Origin: Acidobacteriota bacterium
GTDB lineage: Bacteria; Acidobacteriota; Vicinamibacteria; Vicinamibacterales; UBA2999
Assembly (NCBI GenBank): GCA_016184455.1
Contig: JACPCS010000125.1
Location: forward strand, 1-64,000
Length of the DNA stretch: 64,000 nucleotides
Direction of reading: 5' to 3'
The translations under genes were made by a program, and so were the position numbers. Of the stretch, positions 17,730 to 26,312 are shown piece after piece. Every line of letters begins with the position of its first letter. The stretch's first letter is position 1. The notes below the pieces were generated by a model. It made no database searches. It had not been told where the DNA came from and saw nothing but the letters and a program-made list of their open reading frames with translations.

Positions 17730-18188
17730 GTGACCACTTCGCTCACGCTGCCGCTCGACTACACGGCGATCGAACGGATCCTTCCGCATCGCTATCCGTT
17801 TCTGCTCGTCGATCGCATCACGGAGCTCGAGCCGGACAAGCGGATCGTCGGCATCAAGAACATCTCGCTGAACGAGCGGTTCCTCGCGCACCAGCCGGGC
17901 GCGCCGCCGGCGCTGCCGCCGACGATTCTCACCGAAGCGGTCGCGCAGGTCGGCGCGATTCTGATCCTGTCGAAGCCGGAAAACCGGGAGAAACTGATCT
18001 TCCTGACCGGCATCGAGCGCGTTCGCTACCGCCAGCCCGTCTGTCCCGGAGACGTGGTCGAGATCGAAGCGCGCGTGAAGCGCCTGCGGAGCCGCATGGG
18101 ACAGCTCGACGGCTTCGCGCGCGTCAACGGCCGGGTTGCGGTGAGCGGTACCATGACGTTCGCGCTCGGCCCGGCGCCGGGCTCCTAG
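17730..18188 (+). CDS. fabZ: FabZ-like 3-hydroxyacyl-ACP dehydratase
   Basis: This hot-dog-fold dehydratase of type II fatty acid synthesis has about 152 residues from GTG 17730. It carries the family hallmarks ILPHRYPFLLVDRI and FLAHQPGAPPALPPTILTEA, where the His of AHQPG and the Glu of LTEA correspond to the catalytic pair of FabZ. The family usually has GHFPGxPVMPG at that place, so AHQPGAPPALPP is a noticeable deviation. A paralogue acting on other acyl groups is possible. A TTG at 17700 would add ten residues from the repeat, so GTG is preferred. It is not next to lpxD/lpxA or other fatty-acid genes. Confidence 0.85.
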   Translation: MTTSLTLPLDYTAIERILPHRYPFLLVDRITELEPDKRIVGIKNISLNERFLAHQPGAPPALPPTILTEAVAQVGAILILSKPENREKLIFLTGIERVRYRQPVCPGDVVEIEARVKRLRSRMGQLDGFARVNGRVAVSGTMTFALGPAPGS

Positions 18189-18275
18189 TTCCCGGCACTG
18201 CCGTTGCAGCCTTCCCGAGCATGCGGGCAGGTCAGCCGCGCGGCGGATGACCTCGCGCGAGAGGAGGTTGCGGAC

Positions 18276-18425
18276 GTGTTCGAGACCATTGCGATCATCC
18301 TGATCATCTTGTGGCTGCTGGGTATGGTCAGCGGCTACACACTCGGGAACTTCATCTGGATCCTGCTGGTCATCGCGGTGGTGCTGTTCGTCGTGCGGCT
18401 GATCAGCGGCCGCCGGGTGGTGTGA
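18276..18425 (+). CDS. Small two-helix membrane protein, lmo0937/DUF5670 type
   Basis: This 49-residue protein has two adjacent hydrophobic helices (about 3-20 and 26-42: TIAIILIILWLLGMVSGYTL, then FIWILLVIAVVLFVVRLI) and a basic tail (SGRRVV). It matches the widespread lmo0937-family pattern IILILWLLG-SGYTLG-F-ILLV. The start is GTG 18276, well placed behind GAGGAGG (18261-18267). Function is unknown across the family; it is often found near stress genes. The last 23 nt overlap the convergent diguanylate-cyclase gene. Confidence 0.82.
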   Translation: MFETIAIILIILWLLGMVSGYTLGNFIWILLVIAVVLFVVRLISGRRVV

Positions 18426-19602
18426 CCTCGACGGACTCGCCCGCCACACACACGCAGTTGCGGCCGCTGGATTTCGCGCGATAGAGCGCCGCGTCGGCGC
18501 GCGCGAGGATGGCGGTCGCGTCGACCTCACCCGCGGTCACGGTCGCCAGGCCGAAGCTCGCCGTGACGCGGATGTCGACCTGGAGGTCGCCGACCCGCCA
18601 GCGGGCCGGATGTTCTTCCAGGTCGTGCCGGAGCAGCTCCGCCACGCGCTGGGCGCCTGCGGGCGGCGTGTCGGGCAGCAGGACCAGAAACTCCTCGCCA
18701 CCCCAGCGGCACTTCACGTCGCTGCCGCGCAGGACGACCTTCATCCGCTGGCCAACGCCCGCCAGCACGGCGTCGCCGCACAGGTGCCCGTACTGGTCGT
18801 TGATCGCCTTGAAATGGTCGAGGTCGAACATGATGACTGCCAGCGGCAGCCGCGACCGCCGCGCCCGCCGGAGCTCGGCATCCATCACTTCCAGGGCGTG
18901 TTGACGGTTGAAGCACCCGGTCAGCGAATCCCGCACGCTGGTTTCGCGTACTTCGTGAAACAGCTCGGCGTTCTTGAGCGAAGCGCCGAGCAGCGCCGCG
19001 GCGGCGGCGAGCACCGCCCGCTGATGCTCGGGGACTGGCGGATTCGGCGACACGCCGAGCACACCCACGGGCCGCCCGGCCGCAAACATCGGAAAGCAGA
19101 CGGCATCAGGGCCGTCGTCGGCCCGCGGCCCGCCGGTGGCGCGCCGTGCGGCCTCTTCACAGGCGTCGAGGGGCACGTCGCCGTGCACCGCCAGACGCCT
19201 CCATTCGACGCCGTTCCAGACCATGACCCACGCCGGGCGCCCCTCGGCGATCGCCGGCAGATGCGCGGCCGTTGCCGCTCCAATCGCGTCGTGCGTCAGC
19301 GCCTGCCCGAGCGCCTGGCTCAAGCCGACGAGCCGCTCCATCTCGGCGGCGCGGGCCGTGGCCTGCCGCGCGTCCGCCGCCGCCGCGAGCGCCTCGGCGC
19401 GGCTTTCGTGCCGCTTCCGGATCTGATGAAAGACGAAGACGACGGCGAGGATGACCAGGCCCGGCAGGAGCTGGAGCCCCAGGTCCTGATCGATCTCGTG
19501 CGCCGCGTCGAGGACGCGACCGAGAGGCCGCGAGATAATGGTGAACAGCGCGGCCGTCAATCCCACCAGCAGGAACAGGTCACTGCGCGAGATCAGCCGC
19601 AT
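18403..19602 (-). CDS. Membrane-bound GAF-GGDEF diguanylate cyclase
   Basis: This 399-residue protein has two TM helices (about 8-25 and 43-60), a coiled linker, a GAF-like domain (about 90-215) and a GGDEF domain (about 225-385). The active-site loop is WGGEEFLVLLPD (GGEEF, active form). An RxxD inhibitory site (RGSD) lies five residues before it, so product inhibition by c-di-GMP is expected. FDLDHFKAINDQYGH carries the metal-binding Asp. No EAL or PilZ gene is nearby. Its ATG at 19602 faces the hybrid kinase gene across a very short shared promoter. Confidence 0.92.
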   Translation of the reverse strand: MRLISRSDLFLLVGLTAALFTIISRPLGRVLDAAHEIDQDLGLQLLPGLVILAVVFVFHQIRKRHESRAEALAAAADARQATARAAEMERLVGLSQALGQALTHDAIGAATAAHLPAIAEGRPAWVMVWNGVEWRRLAVHGDVPLDACEEAARRATGGPRADDGPDAVCFPMFAAGRPVGVLGVSPNPPVPEHQRAVLAAAAALLGASLKNAELFHEVRETSVRDSLTGCFNRQHALEVMDAELRRARRSRLPLAVIMFDLDHFKAINDQYGHLCGDAVLAGVGQRMKVVLRGSDVKCRWGGEEFLVLLPDTPPAGAQRVAELLRHDLEEHPARWRVGDLQVDIRVTASFGLATVTAGEVDATAILARADAALYRAKSSGRNCVCVAGESVEVTPPGGR

Positions 19603-21175
19603 GGAGCGTCGCCATTATAATCGTCGGCCCGTGAGCGCGCGGCAACGACGTCACCGCGACCGCGCCGGCGCGTTCGCCCGGCTCTTCGAGGCGGTGCGCG
19701 AGGGCGTCTTCATCGGATCGGTGCACGTCGACGACGCGACCGCCGGCGGCACCGTCGCCGCCAATCCCTATCTGAAAGCGATGTTCGGCTACTCGACGGA
19801 CACGCCGGAAGCGGACGTCGCGCCCTTCGCGCCCGATCGCTTCGCCGACCCGGCCGCGCGGGCGGCGTTCCTGGCGCGGCTGCGATCCGAAGGCGCGGTC
19901 GATGACTACCTCCTGCGCATGCGCCGGCTCGACGGCTCTGCCGTGTGGGTCGAGGTGACGGCGCGTGCCGACTGCGACGACTCGCGCGTGCGCATGGAAG
20001 CGCTCGTCCGCGACGTCAGCGAGCGGAAGAAGCTCGAGGACAAGTCGCGGGATCTGTACCAGCAGCTGCTGCAGGCCGAGAAGATGGCGGCCCTCGGACA
20101 GACGATCTCGGGCGTCGCGCACGAGCTCAACAACCCGCTCGCCACCATCCTGAGCTGGGCGGAGCGCCTCGCGGAAAAGACGCTCGAGCCCTCGGCGCGG
20201 CGCGGCATCGACGTGATTCTCGGCGAAGCCGATCGCGCCGCCCGCATCGTCCGCAACCTGCTGACGTTCGCGCGCAAGCGGCAGTCGACGCGGACGATGA
20301 TCGACGTCAATCGCGTGGTCACCGACACGCTCGCGCTGCGCGCGTACGAACACCGGCTGAGCAACATCACGGTCGACGCGGCGCTCGCCACGGGGCTGCC
20401 GCAGGTGTTCGCCGACCCGCACCAGATTCAGCAGGTGCTGCTGAACCTCGTCATCAACGCCGAACAGGCGATGCTGTCGGCCAACGGACGCGGCTCGCTC
20501 GTCATCCGCACCTGGCATAACAGCGATGACGATGCGGTGGTCATCGAGGTGAACGACGACGGTCCGGGGATTCCCGTGGATGTGCGGACGAAGATCTTCG
20601 ACCCGTTCTTCACAACGAAGGAAGTGGGAAAGGGGACCGGGCTCGGTCTGACGGTGGCGTATGCGATCGTGCAGGAGCATGGCGGGCACATCCGGCTGGA
20701 ATCGCGCCCCGGCCGGGGCGCGTCGTTCGTCGTGGAGCTGCCCGTCAGCGGGGGCGCCGAAGCGGCGGCGCGACCCGTGCGTCCGCCGGCGCCGTCGATG
20801 GAGGCCGTTCGCGGGGCCTCCGTGCTCCTCGTGGAAGACGAACGCGCGCTGGCCGCGGCCGTAAGCGACGCGCTGACCGATGCAGGCCTCGAGGTCGATC
20901 ATGCTGCGGACGGCGAGGAGGCCCTCGCCCGCATCCGGCAAAAGACGTACGACGCGATTATCTGCGATCTGAAGATGCCGCGCGTCGATGGCCGGACGCT
21001 CTACCGCGCCATCGCGGCGGCGACGCCCGCGCTCGCGCGGCGGGTCATCTTCGTCACCGGCGACGTCGCCGGCACCGACGCAGAGCGCTTCCTCGAAGAC
21101 AGCGGCTGCCGGTGGCTCGCCAAGCCGTTCCGGCTCGGCGATTTGCTGCGCGCGATACGCGAGGCGCTCGCGTAG
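19601..21175 (+). CDS. PAS hybrid histidine kinase with C-terminal receiver
   Basis: This soluble sensor kinase has about 524 residues. It has a PAS domain (about 15-135) and a HisKA domain with H-box SGVAHELNNPLATILSWAER. HATPase_c follows (N-box LLNLVINAEQAM, G1 VNDDGPGIP, F-box FDPFFTTKEVGKGTGLGL), then a C-terminal receiver (about 405-522) with Asp in YDAIICDLKMPRVDG and Lys in RWLAKPFRLG. No TM helix, so the cue is cytoplasmic. The start is ATG 19601 or GTG 19631; the latter fits a promoter at the palindromic TATAAT. Its 3' end overlaps the convergent sigma-factor gene by 175 nt. No dedicated output gene is fused, and the NtrC-type regulator at 22884 is a candidate partner. Confidence 0.9.
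   Translation: MERRHYNRRPVSARQRRHRDRAGAFARLFEAVREGVFIGSVHVDDATAGGTVAANPYLKAMFGYSTDTPEADVAPFAPDRFADPAARAAFLARLRSEGAVDDYLLRMRRLDGSAVWVEVTARADCDDSRVRMEALVRDVSERKKLEDKSRDLYQQLLQAEKMAALGQTISGVAHELNNPLATILSWAERLAEKTLEPSARRGIDVILGEADRAARIVRNLLTFARKRQSTRTMIDVNRVVTDTLALRAYEHRLSNITVDAALATGLPQVFADPHQIQQVLLNLVINAEQAMLSANGRGSLVIRTWHNSDDDAVVIEVNDDGPGIPVDVRTKIFDPFFTTKEVGKGTGLGLTVAYAIVQEHGGHIRLESRPGRGASFVVELPVSGGAEAAARPVRPPAPSMEAVRGASVLLVEDERALAAAVSDALTDAGLEVDHAADGEEALARIRQKTYDAIICDLKMPRVDGRTLYRAIAAATPALARRVIFVTGDVAGTDAERFLEDSGCRWLAKPFRLGDLLRAIREALA
19614..19621. promoter_or_regulatory. Bidirectional -10 element ATTATAAT
   Basis: ATTATAAT is its own reverse complement, so TATAAT reads on both strands (plus 19616-19621, minus 19619-19614). 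It lies 12 nt from the diguanylate-cyclase ATG (19602) and 10 nt from a GTG (19631) of the hybrid kinase. It would give very short or leaderless transcripts both ways. No convincing -35 was found on either side. Confidence 0.45.
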
Positions 21176-22026
21176 GGCACGACCACCGCCTGCGATCCCT
21201 TGACCGCGTGGCCGCCGCCCACCGTCCAACCGCGGCCGGCGAGCGTTGCCTTCGCCATTTTCGGCTTGTGCTGAAACGCCAGGATCGCGTTCCGCACGAT
21301 CGTCGCAGCCTCGACCGCCGGTACGGCCGATCCGAGCACGTCGCGAAGGCGGCGAATGGCGCGCGCATGGAGCTGCGACACGCGCGACTCGTTGACGCCG
21401 ATCTCGGCGCCAATCTGCTTCATCGTCGTTTCGCCGTAGTAGTACAGGGCGATCACCTTCTGCTCGCGCGGCGGCAGCGACGCGATCGCCGTTCGTACGC
21501 GGGCCTTCGTCTCCTCGCGCTCGTAGGCGCGGTCGGGCTGCTCGGGCTCCGCGGGAATGAGCGCCGGCGGCAGCGACGCCTCGTTCAGATTCTCGTTGTT
21601 GGCGAGCGGCGAGGTCGACTCGATGGCGTTGATGCGGACGATCGTACGCCCCAGGCGCTTCTCGTCGGAGCCGACGCGCGCGGCGAGATCCGCCAGCGAC
21701 GGCTCGCAGCCGAGCTCGCGGCGCAGCTGCTCGCGCGCCGCCTCGAGCTCCCGGCGCTGCCGGCGCACGCCCCGCGGCCACGCGTCCTTGCGCAGCGCGT
21801 CGATCATCGCTCCCCGCACGCGCCGCTCGGCGAACGTCTCGAACTTGATGCCTCGGGCATCGTCGAAGCGGCGCGCCGCGTCGATCAGGCCGATGACGCC
21901 GTCCTGGACGAGGTCACCGATGTCGATCGAGTGGGGCATGGTCGCCGCCACGCGGCGGGCGAGCTGCTCGACAAAGGGGATGGCGGCAACGACGCGCGGA
22001 TCAGGCTTTCCGTTCGGGGGGCGCAT
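21001..22026 (-). CDS. FliA/WhiG-family (sigma-28-like) RNA polymerase sigma factor
   Basis: This 341-residue protein starts at ATG 22026 behind GGAGG (about 10 nt). It has region 2 (IDIGDLVQDGVIGLIDAARR, then FETFAERRVRGAMIDALRK), region 3 (GCEPSLADLAARVGSDEKRL) and region 4 (LPPREQKVIALYYYGETTMK, then IGVNESRVSQLHARAIRRLR). These are the hallmarks of FliA/WhiG/SigB-type alternative sigma factors. The family is normally 240-260 residues. Here about 100 extra basic/Ser-rich residues follow region 4, and the last 175 nt are antisense to the receiver domain of the hybrid kinase. The tail may be a spurious read-through extension of a lost stop. No flagellar genes are in the window. Confidence 0.88.
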   Translation of the reverse strand: MRPPNGKPDPRVVAAIPFVEQLARRVAATMPHSIDIGDLVQDGVIGLIDAARRFDDARGIKFETFAERRVRGAMIDALRKDAWPRGVRRQRRELEAAREQLRRELGCEPSLADLAARVGSDEKRLGRTIVRINAIESTSPLANNENLNEASLPPALIPAEPEQPDRAYEREETKARVRTAIASLPPREQKVIALYYYGETTMKQIGAEIGVNESRVSQLHARAIRRLRDVLGSAVPAVEAATIVRNAILAFQHKPKMAKATLAGRGWTVGGGHAVKGSQAVVVPYASASRIARSKSPSRNGLASHRQPLSSRKRSASVPATSPVTKMTRRASAGVAAAMAR

Positions 22027-22351
22027 GTGGTCTAAACCTCCGGCGCCCCTGCATGGCAACGGCGGTACCAAATGGACGAGCCTCGAACTCGAGCCCCTGA
22101 TTCCGCATACCCACGCAGACTGTAAGTACTTCGTATTTCTGCACGTTATGGACATTGGCGCGGCCGCGGATTGTAATTGGGCGAATGCGCCAAACCGTGA
22201 AATTCGTCAACGGATTGGCGTTAAGGGCTGGCCGAAGGGCCAATTATTTGACGATCGCAATTACAATATTGGTGTTTGTGTCCGGGTTGGACAGCTCTGC
22301 GCAGGACGACGGCAAGATGTACTGATTCGGAACGGCTGTGCTTCTCGAGCT
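22027..22351. other. 325-nt regulatory gap upstream of the sigma-factor gene
   Basis: No gene was found. Base composition is clearly more AT-rich than the flanks. It contains the sigma gene's GGAGG ribosome-binding site, a GGCG-AATG-CGCC hairpin (22179-22190) and three TTGGCG words (22155-22160, 22215-22220 and, inverted, 22188-22193). A fourth copy lies just before the NtrC gene at 22872-22877. No convincing -35/-10 or sigma54 promoter could be placed. Confidence 0.5.
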
Positions 22352-22549
22352 TCAGACTTCTTCGGCGACTGAGCGCTGGCGTATCTCGCGGGCTGTGCCC
22401 ATCGCGGCGAGGACCCCGGCGACGACCTGGGCCGCGCGCGCGCGGCCCGCGTCGTCATCGGCTCGCGCCTCGAGCAGCTCTGCATGCGCGAGGACGATGC
22501 CGAGCTGGTTGTTCAGCTGATGAAACAGGTCTCGGAGGTCGCCGTTCAC
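22352..22549 (-). CDS. Orphan DHp-only protein (HisKA-like phosphoacceptor hairpin)
   Basis: This 65-residue protein reads from GTG 22549, whose GTGA overlaps the TGA of the upstream HTH gene (4-nt coupling overlap). Residues 5-25 (LRDLFHQLNNQLGIVLAHAE) align by eye with the H-box of the hybrid kinase in this window (VAHELNNPLATILSWAERL). The His, the LNN motif and the hydrophobic spacing all match. A second helix follows (about 38-60, AAQVVAGVLAAMGTAREIRQ). That is the two-helix DHp hairpin with no ATPase domain. It may serve as a phosphotransfer intermediate or dimerisation partner. Neighbours are the HTH gene, the NtrC-type regulator and the sigma factor. Longer in-frame starts exist inside the HTH gene but are less likely. 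Confidence 0.65.
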   Translation of the reverse strand: MNGDLRDLFHQLNNQLGIVLAHAELLEARADDDAGRARAAQVVAGVLAAMGTAREIRQRSVAEEV

Positions 22550-22752
22550 ACGTGGCGCCCGTTGCTGGCGGCCTCGGCCACGCGGGTCGGACGTGCCGCG
22601 TCCCGCCACAGCGTATCGGCGAAGATGCGAATCGATCCGCCGGCGGTCCGGACGTACTCGACCTTGCCGGCGGAGATCCAGTTGTAGATGGTGCGGCGGC
22701 TGACGCCAACGGCCTCGCAGGCCTTCATGATGGACAAAGTCTGGCGATCCAT
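22546..22752 (-). CDS. Small BldC/excisionase-type helix-turn-helix protein
   Basis: This 68-residue DNA-binding protein has the MerR-like HTH pattern of BldC and phage excisionases (LSIMKACEAVGVSRRTIYNW, then ISAGKVEYVRTAGGSIRIF with the typical GGxxRI/R wing). The remaining 18 residues are a polar tail. It is the first gene of a two-gene unit with the DHp-only protein and is divergent from the NtrC-type gene, 131 nt away. BldC-like proteins bind short direct repeats and often act as developmental regulators. The target here is unknown. No integrase or phage gene is nearby, so an excisionase role is unlikely. Confidence 0.8.
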   Translation of the reverse strand: MDRQTLSIMKACEAVGVSRRTIYNWISAGKVEYVRTAGGSIRIFADTLWRDAARPTRVAEAASNGRHV

Positions 22753-22766
22753 AACTCTTCTCTCGC

Positions 22767-22861
22767 GGGCCTCAGGCGTTAGGCCTCGGGCCCCAGTTCC
22801 ATGTTCATTTGCTCTATCGGCTGTGCGCCGTAAACCCTTAGCCTGGGCGAGCCTGGGGCTG
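22767..22861. repeat. GGCCTCAGG-type repeat block (family B)
   Basis: GGGCCTCAGG and AGGCCTCGGGCCCCAG (22767-22795) face a degenerate inverted copy AGCCTGGGCGAGCCTGGGGC (22842-22861). It occupies most of the gap between the divergent HTH and NtrC-type genes. Related blocks lie at 25346, 53806 and 60869. Confidence 0.6.
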
Positions 22862-22883
22862 TGTCAAGATATTGGCGCCTGAG

Positions 22884-24259
<1,376 letters not shown>

Positions 24260-24260
<1 letters not shown>

Positions 24261-24631
24261 TGCCGCCGCGCTTCGCCTACTGGACCATCATCGCCGGCGG
24301 GCTGCCGACCTCATTCCGCGCCGCAGAACGGGACGAGCTGCTGCCCACGTTCAAGCGCATCCACGACAAGCACCCGGATGCGGAGATGAAGTACTTCGCG
24401 CGGGGCCGCCTGTGGTCCTCGCCGGAGGAGGCGCGGCAGGCGACCGAGGCGGCGCGCCGCCGGCGGCCCCCGGCGCGGGGGCGCGAGTGGCGCCCCGGCG
24501 GGGAGCACCGCGACCCGCGGCAGCGGTTCAAGGACGCCAAGCAGACGCGCAACCTCGAGCGGCGCCGGCAGCGCTTCGAACGGCGCGGCGAGGGGAAAAA
24601 AGGGAAACCGCCCGGCGGCCGCAGCCGATGA
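24260..24631 (+). CDS. Conserved-looking basic protein of unknown function
   Basis: This 123-residue protein is not recognised as a known family. The N-terminal half is ordered-looking (PRFAYWTIIAGGLPTSFRAA, then ELLPTFKRIHDKHPDAEMKY and FARGRLWSSPEEAR). The C-terminal half is a disordered tail very rich in Arg, Gly and Pro, which suggests nucleic-acid or ribosome contact. It is tightly coupled on both sides: its ATG shares one base with the NtrC stop (TGATG), and its own TGA overlaps the next ATG (ATGA). Co-translation suggests a link to the NtrC regulator, but no function can be assigned. Confidence 0.72.
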
Positions 24632-24984
24632 TCGCGCACATCGTGCTCTTCCGGCCGCGGCGCGATCTCACGGCCGAGTCACGCCAGGCGCTCGTGGCCG
24701 CCCTCGAAGCGGCCCTCGCCGGCATTCCGGCCATTCGACGGGCACGCGTCGGACGCCGACTCAGGCTTGGACGCGCCTACGACGCGCTGATGCGGGCCGA
24801 CTATCCCTACATCGCGATTCTGGAGTTCGACGACGAGGCGGCGTTGACCGCCTACCTCGAACACCCCGCGCACGAGCAGCTGGCGGCCCGGTTCTACGCT
24901 GCCTTCGAGGACGCGCTCATGTACGATTTCGAGCTCGCGGAGGGGACGGCCGGGCTGGCGGCGCTCGGCGAGTGGTCCGGCTGA
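24628..24984 (+). CDS. Dabb-family (stress-responsive A/B barrel) protein
   Basis: This 118-residue protein has the dimeric alpha/beta-barrel pattern: MIAHIVLFRPRRDL at the start, the central ALEAALAGIPAIRRARVGRR stretch and the late motif YIAILEFDDEAALTAYLEHP followed by HEQL. Dabb domains occur as stand-alone stress-linked proteins of unclear chemistry. Some members bind or turn over small aromatic or polyketide-like ligands. It is the last gene of the NtrC-unknown-Dabb unit (ATGA overlap with the preceding gene). It is followed by a CTACGTA-tailed hairpin that may serve as a transcript end. Confidence 0.83.
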   Translation: MIAHIVLFRPRRDLTAESRQALVAALEAALAGIPAIRRARVGRRLRLGRAYDALMRADYPYIAILEFDDEAALTAYLEHPAHEQLAARFYAAFEDALMYDFELAEGTAGLAALGEWSG

Positions 24985-24991
24985 CGCGCCG

Positions 24992-25017
24992 GTCCGGCTC
25001 AAGCCGGACGCTACGTA
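24992..25017. repeat. Palindromic repeat with CTACGTA tail (family A)
   Basis: GTCCGGCT (24992-24999) and AGCCGGAC (25002-25009) are perfect 8-bp arms around CA, followed by CTACGTA (25011-25017). It lies 7 nt after the Dabb stop in a convergent gap, so it may act as a terminator hairpin. The rest of the 135-nt gap shows only a doubtful basic ORF. Confidence 0.75.
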
Positions 25018-25119
25018 CCCCGCACCTCGCCGATCCGTGGCACGCCGCTTGGAACGCGGTGCCGTCGATGGAAAAGCACGTCTCTTACCGCCAGCGCGTG
25101 CGCGCGCTGCGGCGCCTCA

Positions 25120-26232
25120 TCAGACGGGCGCTGTGGCCGGCTCGGTTGACCTTCGCGTTCTAGACGCGGGCGCCACGAAGAAGAACTCGTCGACGATCGC
25201 CCGCAGCTCGGCGAGCGAGGTGGCGCTGTTCACACGCGTGCGCAGCTGCGACCCGCCGTCGAGCCCCTTCGAGTACCAGCTGCACAGCGCGCGGATCTTG
25301 TTGATCACCCACCGATCGTGACCGCGGGCTTCGCCCGCGGCAGAAGGCCTCGGGCCGCCGGCCTCAGGCCCCAGACGGTTCTCGGTTCCCGGCGCGACGT
25401 GCCGGAATCCCTCCCGCTCGTCCACGCGTTCGGTGAGCAGCAGATCGATGTACTCGTGCAGGAACCGCCCGCGATCTGCGTGCGTCACCGGGCGCTGCGG
25501 CCGGCCCGCACGAAGATCGGCGGCCTGCGCGAGAATCCACGGATTGCGCAGCACGCCGCGGCCGACCAGCACGCCGCTGACACCGGTCGCGAGGCGGTCG
25601 ACGACCTGGTCGGGCTCGACGCAGTCGCCGCTGCCGAACACCGGAATCGACAACCGCCCGGCGACCTGCGCGACGAGCTCCCAGTCCGCCCACCCGGAAT
25701 ACGACTGCTCCGCCGTCCGGCCGTGAATCGTCACCGCGGCCGCGCCGGCCTCCTCCACGCGCCTGGCGATGTCGGGCGCATTTCGCGCGCGATCGTTCCA
25801 GCCGGCACGCATCTTCACGGTGACGGGAATCTTCACGGCGCGTGTCATGGCGCGCACGATCGTCGCCGCGTGCTCCGGCTCCTTCATCAGACTGCAGCCG
25901 GCGCTGTGCTTCGCGATCTTCGGCACCGGGCAGCCCATGTTGACGTCGACGATGTCGGCGCCCATGCCCTCGACGATCTGGGCGGCGGCCGCCATCGTCT
26001 CCGGATCGCCGCCGAAAATCTGGACCGAGACCGGGCGCTCCTCCTCCGTGTACTCGGCGTACTCGAGCGTGCGGTCGATGCCGCGGACGAGTCCCTCCGA
26101 CGACACCATCTCGGTGACGACGAGGCCGCAGCCGCCGTGGCGCTTCACCAGGCGGCGGAAGGCGCTGTCGGTCATCCCCGCCATGGGGGCGACAGCAAAC
26201 GGGCTCGGTAATTCGACGCTGCCGATCTTCAT
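25120..26232 (-). CDS. dusB: tRNA-dihydrouridine synthase (DusB type)
   Basis: This FMN-dependent enzyme reduces uridines in the tRNA D-loop; 370 residues from ATG 26232 (MKIGSVELPSPFAVAPMAGM). Visible hallmarks are PMAGMTDSAFRRLVKRHG, VDVNMGCPVPKIAKHSAGCS with the catalytic Cys, VTVKMRAGW, AVTIHGRTAEQSYSG and VFGSGDCVEPDQV, plus GVLVGRGVLRNPW. The barrel covers about 1-245 and a helical tRNA-binding domain follows. Between residues about 278 and 303 an inserted repeat encodes a Gly/Pro/Arg-rich segment (GTENRLGPEAGGPRPSAAGE) absent from usual DusB proteins. The frame continues normally after it (WVINKIRALCSWYSKGL). Confidence 0.93.
   Translation of the reverse strand: MKIGSVELPSPFAVAPMAGMTDSAFRRLVKRHGGCGLVVTEMVSSEGLVRGIDRTLEYAEYTEEERPVSVQIFGGDPETMAAAAQIVEGMGADIVDVNMGCPVPKIAKHSAGCSLMKEPEHAATIVRAMTRAVKIPVTVKMRAGWNDRARNAPDIARRVEEAGAAAVTIHGRTAEQSYSGWADWELVAQVAGRLSIPVFGSGDCVEPDQVVDRLATGVSGVLVGRGVLRNPWILAQAADLRAGRPQRPVTHADRGRFLHEYIDLLLTERVDEREGFRHVAPGTENRLGPEAGGPRPSAAGEARGHDRWVINKIRALCSWYSKGLDGGSQLRTRVNSATSLAELRAIVDEFFFVAPASRTRRSTEPATAPV
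25321..25376. repeat. In-frame repeat insertion inside dusB
   Basis: A hairpin CCGCGGGC-TTC-GCCCGCGG (25321-25339) is followed by AGGCCTCGGGCCGCC and GGCCTCAGGCCCCAG words (25346-25376, family B). Together they encode about 20 extra residues in the C-terminal domain without breaking the frame. Confidence 0.7.
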
Positions 26233-26235
26233 GGA

Positions 26236-26312
26236 ATCCCCAACTCCCAATTCCGCAACTCCCAAATCGTCATGCCCGTCGTGGAAGTTGGGAGTTGGCT
26301 GCTTGGAAGTTC
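26236..26312. repeat. Reiterated-word hairpin (AACTCCCAA type, family C)
   Basis: The left arm contains CCAACTCCCAA and GCAACTCCCAA (26236-26267). The right arm contains AAGTTGGGAGTTGG and CTTGGAAGTT (26281-26312). It fills the gap between the antiterminator stop and the dusB start. Confidence 0.7.

Noticed and set aside
22546-22752. Excisionase of an integrated element
   Set aside because: The HTH resembles Xis/BldC, but no integrase, attachment-site pair or phage gene is present. A chromosomal BldC-like regulator fits better.
24972-25163. Small ORF ending in a basic peptide (EKHVSYRQRVRALRRLIRRA) between the Dabb gene and dusB
   Set aside because: No ribosome-binding site, overlaps both the hairpin repeat and dusB, and has no recognisable pattern. 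Too weak to call.
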